Source: Bacteroidales bacterium (GTDB lineage: Bacteria > Bacteroidota > Bacteroidia > Bacteroidales > JAADJA01). Taken from it: 6,456 bases of DNA. Location: assembly GCA_021106665.1 (NCBI GenBank), contig JAIOTR010000551.1:1-6456 (forward strand), read 5' to 3'. The notes below the pieces were generated by a model, which worked only from the letters and a program-made list of their open reading frames with translations, had not been told where the DNA came from and ran no database searches. Of the stretch, positions 1 to 5,710 are shown piece after piece. Within the stretch, counting starts at the first letter, position 1, and each line of letters begins with the position of its first letter. The translations under genes and the position numbers were made by a program.

Positions 1-1
1 T

Positions 2-523
2 AATTCAGGAAGTAGTGAACGAATGATTATCCGTAAAAATGTTGGCGAGAGCACTTTTGGAGAAATCAATGTAGTTTCTGATCACGATTTAAGGATTAGA
101 ACCAATGATATTGACAGGATAACCATTAAAAATAACGGCCTAATAGGAATTGGTACTACCACACCTCAAAATGACCTTGAATTAAGAACCTCAGATCCTG
201 ATGATGCGGCAAGTGTAATGTTCTCCAACTCTGATCAATCCCACTATTTTCAATTTTTCCCTGGCCGACAAGGCAATCAGAATCCCTGGATTGCATGGGG
301 AGGAGGAGATCCCTTGCGGTTTATCAGTGGCTCAACCGAACATCTTAGAATAGCAGGTGATGGAAATATTGGAATTGGTATCTCAACACCCAATGAGAAA
401 TTAGACATTGATGGAAATCTGGATATGAACGGAAACCAGATCAAAAACATGGTAATTGAAAACCGGACTTCTGATCCATCAAGTCCAGCGGTAGGACAAA
501 TCTGGATCAGAACAGATCTTTAA
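2..523 (+). CDS. Fibre-like surface protein with GIGT-x-TP motifs, 5'-partial
   Basis: The frame is open from base 2 and runs into the window edge, so the N-terminus is missing; the ATG at 23 is probably internal. Of 173 visible residues, two stretches follow the pattern G-x-IGIG-x-x-TP-x-x-x-L. They lie at about residues 44-61 (GIGTTTP) and 119-136 (GIGISTP) and are separated by a divergent segment. The second runs into a DGNLDMNGNQIKN stretch, and the protein ends SSPAVGQIWIRTDL. From general knowledge, such motifs are common in long Bacteroidota secreted proteins and resemble phage tail-fibre shaft sequence, where they build beta-rich trimeric stalks. No peptidase S74 chaperone domain and no T9SS sorting domain is present at the C-terminus. 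Two stop codons (TAA TAG) close it, and the next gene starts 16 bases on, so the two are probably co-transcribed. The molecular function is unknown; a structural surface role is inferred. Confidence 0.75.
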   Translation, partial: NSGSSERMIIRKNVGESTFGEINVVSDHDLRIRTNDIDRITIKNNGLIGIGTTTPQNDLELRTSDPDDAASVMFSNSDQSHYFQFFPGRQGNQNPWIAWGGGDPLRFISGSTEHLRIAGDGNIGIGISTPNEKLDIDGNLDMNGNQIKNMVIENRTSDPSSPAVGQIWIRTDL

Positions 524-539
524 TAGACACAGAATATTA

Positions 540-2192
540 ATGAAAAGAACAATGAAGAAACAATCTGTTTTAAGTCCTTTATCAGGATCAATAATAATAA
601 CATTCTTTTCTATCCTCCTGCTTGGTATTTGCCAAAGCCAGGAAACCATAGGTTTTGTAAGAATGCAGGGTAATAATGGCACTTTAAACCTACCTGTAAT
701 TTCAGAAGCTGATGCCATAGGTTTGGGTAATGGTGTGGTAAAAATTGCCCTGGGAAACGGGCTTAATGGTGCTGCATGGCTTGTTTCTACAACAGACCCA
801 GATGCTTCTGAGGTAAGAATTCAAACACCTTATGGGACGAAGGCATGGAAAAAACTTGTCTTTAACCTTTATGCCAAAGCTTATGGAGGGTTTGACAGCG
901 AGATTATGCAGGATATGTGCCTGACCAATGAGGGGGGAATTGCTTTGGCAGGATATACACAAAGTTATGGCGCAGGTAATTATGATGATTTATTACTTAA
1001 ATTAGCTGAAGAAGGTACTTTTGAATGGGGCAACGCTTATGGCTATAGTGGTTCAAATTCGTGCTATGCAATTATTCAAACTACCGATGATGAATATTTT
1101 ATTGGAGGAAGTACTTATAATGGTGGTGCCGGTGGTTCAGATCAAGTTTATAGAAGGTTAGAAAATGATGGTGATCTCATTTGGGAATTTTGGAGTGGCA
1201 CATCAGGAACTGATGCCTGTAAAGACGTGTTGGAGGATGCTGATGGAAATTATGTTACCGTAGGATACACTACAGGAATGGGAAATGGTTACTATGATAT
1301 CTGGTACCGCAAAATGGACAAAAACCACAATTCGATTTGGGGATATACCTATGGCAATACTGCTTATGATGCAGGAGAAGCTATTATTCGAAATGCAGCA
1401 GGGGGATATGCATTATGTGGTATTACGCAAAGTTATGGTAATGGTGGGGAAGAAATGATTTTTCTTATCCTTGACAGTTCAGGGAGTGCTATAGATCTTG
1501 AAACTTTTGGTGGTGTGGAAAGAGATGGTGCTTATGACCTTTGCCTTACCAGTGATGGAGGATATGTGTTGGCAGGCTATACTGCAAGTTTCGGCAATGG
1601 TTCTGATGACTGGTATGTTTTAAAACTGGATAATGCCGGAGAGGTTATCTGGAGCTATGCATATGGTGGGACTGAATTTGACAGGGCTGAATCGGTAATA
1701 GAAACCAGTGATCTTGGATATGCCATACTTGGAAAAACGCAAAGTTTCGGAGCAGGCAGTAACGATTTGTGGTTGATTAAGGTTGATGCCAATGGCCAGA
1801 TAATTTGGTTTACCCTTGTAGGAGGGCTTGATAGTGATGGTGGAAAAACAATTCGCCAGGGTTCTGATGATTGTTTATATGCTGCGGGCTATACTAATTC
1901 ATTAGGCGCCGGTGAACTTGATTTTATGTTGATAAAATTTAGCCCGGATGGATCTACATGCGTGACGAGCAAGAGCGGGGCTAAAGATTCTCAACTATTC
2001 GTTGATTTACCTGAGGATATTATATTTACCCGAAGAACAAATGGCAGCGAAATAGCAACACCTGTATTTCAGGATAGCAAAACAATCTTATCCAAAGAAG
2101 ATGTTATGGCCGAAATTAATGTAAAAAGTGCTGTTATTCAATCTGATGATGTAACTCCGGTTACACCAACTGTTACTACCATTTGTGATTAG
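540..2192 (+). CDS. Secreted seven-repeat (probable seven-bladed beta-propeller) protein
   Basis: The 550-residue product starts with a signal peptide: basic residues KRTMKK, then a hydrophobic stretch at about 16-30, with likely signal peptidase I cleavage after CQSQ (near 34). The Cys at 31 is preceded by Ile, so it is not a good lipobox. Residues 35-114 form an N-terminal region I cannot assign. Residues 115-477 hold seven imperfect repeats of about 50 residues, beginning near 115, 168, 219, 273, 326, 378 and 430. Their pattern is roughly DGGY-x-LAGYT-x-SFG-x-G-x-x-D-x-x-LLKLD-x-x-G-x-x-x-W-x-x-x-YGG. This pattern occurs in Bacteroidota secreted proteins, and seven copies suit a closed seven-bladed propeller (inference). 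Residues 478-550 are a tail ending TVTTICD, with no FPNP-type T9SS sorting domain. The start could equally be the ATG at 552 (Met5); neither has a Shine-Dalgarno sequence. No catalytic motif was seen; a binding or structural role outside the inner membrane is likely. Confidence 0.85.
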   Translation: MKRTMKKQSVLSPLSGSIIITFFSILLLGICQSQETIGFVRMQGNNGTLNLPVISEADAIGLGNGVVKIALGNGLNGAAWLVSTTDPDASEVRIQTPYGTKAWKKLVFNLYAKAYGGFDSEIMQDMCLTNEGGIALAGYTQSYGAGNYDDLLLKLAEEGTFEWGNAYGYSGSNSCYAIIQTTDDEYFIGGSTYNGGAGGSDQVYRRLENDGDLIWEFWSGTSGTDACKDVLEDADGNYVTVGYTTGMGNGYYDIWYRKMDKNHNSIWGYTYGNTAYDAGEAIIRNAAGGYALCGITQSYGNGGEEMIFLILDSSGSAIDLETFGGVERDGAYDLCLTSDGGYVLAGYTASFGNGSDDWYVLKLDNAGEVIWSYAYGGTEFDRAESVIETSDLGYAILGKTQSFGAGSNDLWLIKVDANGQIIWFTLVGGLDSDGGKTIRQGSDDCLYAAGYTNSLGAGELDFMLIKFSPDGSTCVTSKSGAKDSQLFVDLPEDIIFTRRTNGSEIATPVFQDSKTILSKEDVMAEINVKSAVIQSDDVTPVTPTVTTICD

Positions 2193-2235
2193 AATACCGT
2201 GTTAAAATAAATCAAATTAAAAATAAAGAACTATA
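2193..2235. other. Convergent intergenic gap, no clear terminator
   Basis: These 43 AT-rich bases separate the stop codons of two convergent genes. The only pairing seen is an AT-only inverted repeat: AATTAAA at 2215-2221 with TTTAATT at 2242-2248, which reaches into the end of the leftward gene. It has no G+C stem, so an intrinsic terminator is not supported. Confidence 0.4.
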
Positions 2236-3615
2236 CTACTCTTTAATTATAATCAGCTTTTTCATGCCCAATGGAATTCTATCGCCAATCAAACCAACAT
2301 AATATATTCCTGTGTCCAAATCTGAAATATCCAGTTTAATAGGAAATACAGAAATGGAATCCTCAACTTTAACTATTTCTCCATTTAGGTTAAAGATACG
2401 AATTACAAGATCTGGGTGATTTACCTCTGCATTGATTTTAATTTCTTTTCCGGCTGGATTTGGGAAAATCTCAAAAGTACTTATCAAATTATCCTTTTTA
2501 AATCCGGTAATTGCCGATAAATGAACGATCCTGACGGCGTGATTATAATAATCAATAACATATAACCTGTAGGCATCATAATCCATTACACATCCCCTTG
2601 GGAAATTAAAAGTAGCCATAGTATCCGGTCCATTATCAAACCCTTCAATTCCTGAACCGGCAAAAGTTGAAACCATTCCATCGTTAGTTATCTTACGAAT
2701 CCTTTGGTTTTCACCATCACCCACATAAATCGATCCGGTCAATGATACGTGGCAAGCCGTGGGAACTTTGAACATTGCTTCAGAAGCTATTCCATTTTGA
2801 AACCCACCCCCATCCGGACCTGATTCACCAGTACCGGCAACTGTAGTTACCATCCGTGTTGGATCAATTTTCCGGATACGGTGATTATAAGCATCTGCAA
2901 CAAAAATGTTGTTATACAGATCGATGGATAATTCACAGGGTGTATAAAAGCGTGCTGCCGTATCACTGGCATCAACATAATCACCAATACTTTGTACACC
3001 GATCGTTGTCCCACCTCCTGCCCATGTGCTAACTATACCTTCTGTCGAAATTTTTCTTATCCGATGATTCCAGCTGTCACCTATATAAATATTGCCAGTA
3101 TCATCCAGACATATTCCCCTTGGATAATTAAACTTTGCTTCATTTGCCGATCCATTAAGATAACCTGCCTGACCACTACCTGCAATGGTGGTCACCTCCA
3201 TATCGGAGGAGATTTTACGAATACGTTGGTTAATAAAGTCCGAAACATACATATTTCCATCATCATCCAGACAAATATTAATGGGTTGATTGAATTTAGC
3301 CTCATCTGCCGGCCCATCAAGATAACCGGCCGTTCCGGTTCCGGCAAAAGTATTTACCTGCCCATCAATTCCAATTTTTCGAATACAATGATTATAAGCA
3401 TCGGCGAGGTAAATATTACCATCAGGATCGATGCAAATACCAAAGGGACGGTTAAAACTCGCCATGCTTGTATCGCCGTTAACAAATCCAGGGCTTCCGG
3501 TTCCGGCATAAGTAGTGACATAATTTTGTGAGTTAAGACTGATCCCAAAAAATAAGATAAATATCAAAAATAAACAGGCCTGCATATTGGGAACTAAATA
3601 TTTTATATGTTTCAT
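2236..3615 (-). CDS. Secreted six-bladed NHL-repeat propeller with T9SS sorting domain
   Basis: I place the start at the ATG at 3615 (459 residues) rather than the in-frame ATG at 3663. From 3615 the protein opens with a normal signal peptide (MKHIKY, then a hydrophobic stretch, cleavage near GISLNSQ, residue 30). The 3663 start would also lie upstream of the promoter-like element at 3644-3651. Residues 32-368 hold six NHL-type blades. Each has a G-x-IY-x-x-D-x-x-N-H/Q-R-I-R-K-I core, followed in most by V-x-T-x-AG-x-G. The N-terminal YVTTYAGTG strand probably closes the sixth blade. Residues 381-459 match the T9SS type A sorting domain: FEIFPNPAG at the start, a middle IFNLNGE strand, then LDTGIYYVG and a Lys-rich end (MKKLIIIKE). 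In this family the domain directs passage through the outer membrane, is removed, and the cargo is usually attached to the cell surface or released. NHL propellers bind proteins, glycans or other ligands; no ligand can be named. Blade 4 carries an insertion of about 10 residues. Confidence 0.9.
   Translation of the reverse strand: MKHIKYLVPNMQACLFLIFILFFGISLNSQNYVTTYAGTGSPGFVNGDTSMASFNRPFGICIDPDGNIYLADAYNHCIRKIGIDGQVNTFAGTGTAGYLDGPADEAKFNQPINICLDDDGNMYVSDFINQRIRKISSDMEVTTIAGSGQAGYLNGSANEAKFNYPRGICLDDTGNIYIGDSWNHRIRKISTEGIVSTWAGGGTTIGVQSIGDYVDASDTAARFYTPCELSIDLYNNIFVADAYNHRIRKIDPTRMVTTVAGTGESGPDGGGFQNGIASEAMFKVPTACHVSLTGSIYVGDGENQRIRKITNDGMVSTFAGSGIEGFDNGPDTMATFNFPRGCVMDYDAYRLYVIDYYNHAVRIVHLSAITGFKKDNLISTFEIFPNPAGKEIKINAEVNHPDLVIRIFNLNGEIVKVEDSISVFPIKLDISDLDTGIYYVGLIGDRIPLGMKKLIIIKE
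2239..2475 (-). other. Coding segment for T9SS type A C-terminal sorting domain
   Basis: This is the last 79 codons of the NHL-repeat gene. The encoded segment starts at FEIFPNPAG and ends MKKLIIIKE, with the alternating hydrophobic strands and the L-x-x-G-x-Y-Y-V pattern expected of the seven-stranded sorting domain. Its presence implies that the host has a type IX secretion system. Confidence 0.85.
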
Positions 3616-3643
3616 GGTATAAATATTTATGGTTTCACACATA

Positions 3644-3651
3644 CAAATATA
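3644..3651 (-). promoter_or_regulatory. Bacteroidota -7 promoter element (TATATTTG) for the NHL-repeat gene
   Basis: Read on the minus strand, TATATTTG matches the Bacteroidota -7 consensus TAnnTTTG exactly. It lies 28 bases before the ATG at 3615, leaving a short leader, and supports that start. No convincing -33 TTG element was found at the usual spacing, so the promoter call is moderate. Confidence 0.5.
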
Positions 3652-3666
3652 AAAAAACATCAATTA

Positions 3667-3683
3667 GCTGGAAATTTACCAGC
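3667..3683 (-). terminator. Weak intrinsic-terminator-like hairpin after the ATPase gene
   Basis: Directly after the ATPase stop codon (3688-3690) the minus strand can form GCTGG (3683-3679), a seven-base loop TAAATTT, and CCAGC (3671-3667). A run of seven T residues follows, but only after nine intervening bases, whereas strong terminators have the T-tract adjoining the stem. That T-run abuts the promoter element of the next gene. Confidence 0.4.
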
Positions 3684-3687
3684 CGGA

Positions 3688-4812
3688 TTATATAAGAATA
3701 TCTTCAATATTCTCTGGGCTAATTGTATAAAAAGATTGTACAGGATATGCTTTGTTAAAGGTGAGTGGTAAACGTGGTTTTTTTCTAGGATTTGTTTTGA
3801 ATTCAAAAGCTGTAAATTGCCCATCTTTTTCTTCTAAAAGGTCTATTTCCTGCTGTTGTGTTGTACGCCAGAAATAACAATTGCCATAGAATTCATTGTA
3901 TGAAAGATTTTTCATCCGTTCACTCATAATAAAGTTCTCCCATGATGCACCTTTATCGTTCCTGTTTTCCCATTGCAAAAAATTTCCAGTAAGGGCATTT
4001 CTAATTCCATTATCATAGAAATAAAACTTTTTACCTTTTTTAATTTCGTTCCTGACATTTCTGCCTAATGCATTCAATCTGAAAATAATAAACGCTTTTT
4101 CAAGTAGATCAACATATCGTTCAATTGTCTCTTTGTCTGCACCAACCAATTGGCTTAGTTCCAAAAATGATACCTCATGTCCTACCTGTAATGCAAGGGC
4201 TTTTAATAGCTTATCAAGTATTACCGGACGTTTAATTTGTCCAAACGATAATAGATCTTTGTACAAATAACTGCCTGAGAGATTTTTCAATAATTTGATT
4301 TCTTTACCCTGTGAGGTCACAACCTCGGGGTAATAACCAAAAACAAGCCTATGCATTAACATTCTTTTTTCTTGTATTAATCCATGGTTGTTAACCATCT
4401 CCTTAAATGATAGAGGAAATAGTTGAAATTCATACTTCCGTCCGGTTAAAGGTTCATTGATTGTGTTGGCCAATTCTAATGACGAAGAACCTGACACAAA
4501 AAGTCTAATATCTTTTAAGTTGTCTATTATCAATTTTAATGTCAGGCCTATATCAGGAATCATTTGTGCTTCATCAATTACTACTGTTTTATATCCTGAA
4601 AAGAGTTGTTGCAGACGTGTAGATGTTATACCGGATAGCAACTCCCTTGTATCGGATTCATCACCATTGAAATACAGCACATCTTTGCCTTTGCCGACTA
4701 CCTTGTTAAGCAGTGTTGTTTTACCAACCTGCCTCGCACCCAGGATGATCAGTGCTTTTTTGTCATCCATTACTTGCTTGAGGTTATTTGATAAAATTCT
4801 TTCGATCATCAT
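3688..4812 (-). CDS. AAA ATPase with C-terminal DUF4143 (PD-(D/E)XK-like) region
   Basis: The start is set at the ATG at 4812, giving 374 residues; 4809 is also ATG. Family members typically begin with an I-x-R-x-L segment just before Walker A, and the longer frame from 4890 merely translates the palindromic repeats upstream. The N-terminal AAA_14 domain shows Walker A GARQVGKTTL (25-34, Lys31), Walker B VVIDEAQ (77-83, Asp80/Glu81), a sensor-1-like FVSGSSS (105-111) and a conserved Arg in TGRKYEF (Arg125). A winged-helix-like stretch lies at about 214-246. The C-terminal DUF4143 part has ENF (Glu292), EIDLL (Asp324) and FEFK (Glu337, Lys339), the spacing expected of a PD-(D/E)XK nuclease fold with its acidic residues kept. 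These ATPases are abundant in Bacteroidota and other bacteria and archaea, often as scattered accessory genes; their cellular role is poorly defined. It lies alone, 109 bases after trmB, and paired palindromes precede it. Nuclease activity is inference only. Confidence 0.88.
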   Translation of the reverse strand: MMIERILSNNLKQVMDDKKALIILGARQVGKTTLLNKVVGKGKDVLYFNGDESDTRELLSGITSTRLQQLFSGYKTVVIDEAQMIPDIGLTLKLIIDNLKDIRLFVSGSSSLELANTINEPLTGRKYEFQLFPLSFKEMVNNHGLIQEKRMLMHRLVFGYYPEVVTSQGKEIKLLKNLSGSYLYKDLLSFGQIKRPVILDKLLKALALQVGHEVSFLELSQLVGADKETIERYVDLLEKAFIIFRLNALGRNVRNEIKKGKKFYFYDNGIRNALTGNFLQWENRNDKGASWENFIMSERMKNLSYNEFYGNCYFWRTTQQQEIDLLEEKDGQFTAFEFKTNPRKKPRLPLTFNKAYPVQSFYTISPENIEDILI

Positions 4813-4830
4813 TTTGCGAAAATATAATAT

Positions 4831-4848
4831 TTTTCGTATTAAAACGAA
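4831..4848. repeat. Tandem palindromic repeat, copy 1 (proximal to ATPase start)
   Basis: The 18-base sequence TTTTCGTATTAAAACGAA occurs here and again, identically, 32 bases further on. This copy has five-base arms (TTCGT / ACGAA) around a six-base ATTAAA centre. It lies 19-36 bases before the ATPase start. An additional CGAAAA half-site at 4817-4822 faces its TTTTCG arm. A repressor or autoregulatory binding site is inferred. Confidence 0.7.
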
Positions 4849-4861
4849 TATTATTATAAAT

Positions 4862-4883
4862 ATTTTCGTATTAAAACGAAAAT
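4862..4883. repeat. Tandem palindromic repeat, copy 2 (distal, perfect arms)
   Basis: This second copy is a perfect inverted repeat with eight-base arms (ATTTTCGT at 4862-4869, ACGAAAAT at 4876-4883) around ATTAAA. The 18-base core at 4863-4880 is identical to copy 1. The 32-base spacing is close to three helical turns, so both sites would lie on the same face of the DNA, as with paired operators. Confidence 0.7.
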
Positions 4884-4921
4884 CATCCACAATATGAGAA
4901 TATATGCAAAAAAATAAGGGA

Positions 4922-5593
4922 TTAAGCTATTTGCAATTTGAATTTAACATACTTTATCTTCACTCCTTCTGCAAGGAACACACTTTCATAAAAAGTCCTG
5001 ATTTCTGCAACTTCCATCTCTGTGCCTGAGCCATACAAATCATTTGTCCCGAATAAAAGTTCATGCTTGTTTTCTTCGATGGTGTTTAGCGTGAATTTAT
5101 AAAGGCTTTCGTTATCGGTTTTTAAATGAATGATTCCATCAGGTTGCATAATTTCTTTGTACATATCCAGAAAAAAAGGTGAGGTTAATCGCCTATTTAC
5201 CTTTTTCAGCTTTAAATGAGGATCAGGGAAAGTAATCCAAATTTCACTTACTTCATTTTCAGCAAAGCAATGGTCTAAAAATTCTAATCGCGTTCTTAAA
5301 AATCCAACATTGTCTAATTTTTCCTCAATAGCGGTTTTTGCACCCCGCCACATACGTGCTCCTTTTCGGTCGATGCCGATAAAATTTATAGATGGATATT
5401 TCCTTGCTAATCCAGTGGTGTATTCACCCTTCCCACAACCCAGTTCCAGAATAATGGGATTGGAATTCTTAAAAAAGTTTTGCACCCATTTACCTTTCAG
5501 GTAATAATCATTTTGGACCTCATCAATTGTTGGCTGCAAAAAATTTATAAAGGTTTTAGTCTCTGCAAATCGTTTTAACTTATCTTTTCCCAC
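4922..5593 (-). CDS. trmB: tRNA (guanine-N7-)-methyltransferase TrmB
   Basis: This 223-residue protein is of normal family length. It transfers a methyl group from S-adenosylmethionine to N7 of G46 in the variable loop of many tRNAs, in the cytoplasm. The S-adenosylmethionine-binding loop ELGCGKGEYT is at 50-59, and GIDRKGARMWRG at 73-84 includes the acidic end of the next strand. The signature TFPDP-x-x-K is at 121-128, followed by NRRLTSPFFL (133-142), then HLKTDNESLY (156-165) and the C-terminal T-x-x-E motif (Thr200, Glu203). The family's usual FPDPW has His in place of Trp. The start is GTG at 5591-5593: the frame contains no ATG between it and an upstream TAG, and MGKDKLKRFAE fits the family's N-terminus. 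No Shine-Dalgarno sequence is visible. It stands between the SPOR gene and the ATPase gene with gaps of over 100 bases on both sides, so it is likely transcribed on its own. Confidence 0.96.
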   Translation of the reverse strand: MGKDKLKRFAETKTFINFLQPTIDEVQNDYYLKGKWVQNFFKNSNPIILELGCGKGEYTTGLARKYPSINFIGIDRKGARMWRGAKTAIEEKLDNVGFLRTRLEFLDHCFAENEVSEIWITFPDPHLKLKKVNRRLTSPFFLDMYKEIMQPDGIIHLKTDNESLYKFTLNTIEENKHELLFGTNDLYGSGTEMEVAEIRTFYESVFLAEGVKIKYVKFKLQIA

Positions 5594-5599
5594 AATATT

Positions 5600-5635
5600 A
5601 AATGATTGAATGATATAATGCTAAAATGATTGAAT
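5600..5635. repeat. 12-base direct repeat in the trmB leader
   Basis: AAATGATTGAAT occurs at 5600-5611 and at 5624-5635, a 24-base period. Both copies fall between the putative trmB promoter and its GTG start, so they would be in the leader RNA. They may be a chance AT-rich duplication or a regulatory element. Confidence 0.5.
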
Positions 5636-5660
5636 AGTGTTGTTTGAATTTATTAATGGG

Positions 5661-5668
5661 CAAAGTTA
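5661..5668 (-). promoter_or_regulatory. Bacteroidota -7 promoter element (TAACTTTG) for trmB
   Basis: The minus strand reads TAACTTTG, an exact TAnnTTTG match, 67 bases before the trmB GTG start and within the 117-base gap after the SPOR gene. No clear -33 TTG is seen at the usual distance. Transcription would begin near 5654 and give a leader of about 60 bases. Confidence 0.45.
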
Positions 5669-5710
5669 TTAAAACAGAAATTGATGTTGGAGTTTGGATA
5701 TAACTTAAAA

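Noticed and set aside
2215..2248. Bidirectional terminator between the convergent genes
   Set aside because: The pairing is AT-only with a 20-base loop and no G+C stem, which is expected by chance in such AT-rich DNA.
2992..3531. 179-codon open frame on the + strand
   Set aside because: It lies entirely opposite the NHL-repeat gene, whose signal peptide, blades and sorting domain are clear. The translation shows repeats only because it mirrors the NHL repeats.
3616..3663. N-terminal extension of the NHL-repeat protein from the ATG at 3663
   Set aside because: It would put 16 residues before a complete signal peptide and would start upstream of the probable promoter element.
4817..4883. CRISPR array or insertion-sequence ends
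   Set aside because: There are only two exact copies, the spacing is 14 bases between 18-base units, and no cas or transposase gene is near. A regulatory site fits better.
4813..4890. N-terminal extension of the ATPase from the ATG at 4890
   Set aside because: The extra 26 codons translate the palindromic repeats into a hydrophobic stretch without family resemblance. The ATG at 4812 gives the normal family N-terminus.
4457..4897. 146-codon open frame on the + strand
   Set aside because: It is antisense to the Walker A/B region of the ATPase gene, runs into the palindromic repeats, and shows no recognisable domain.
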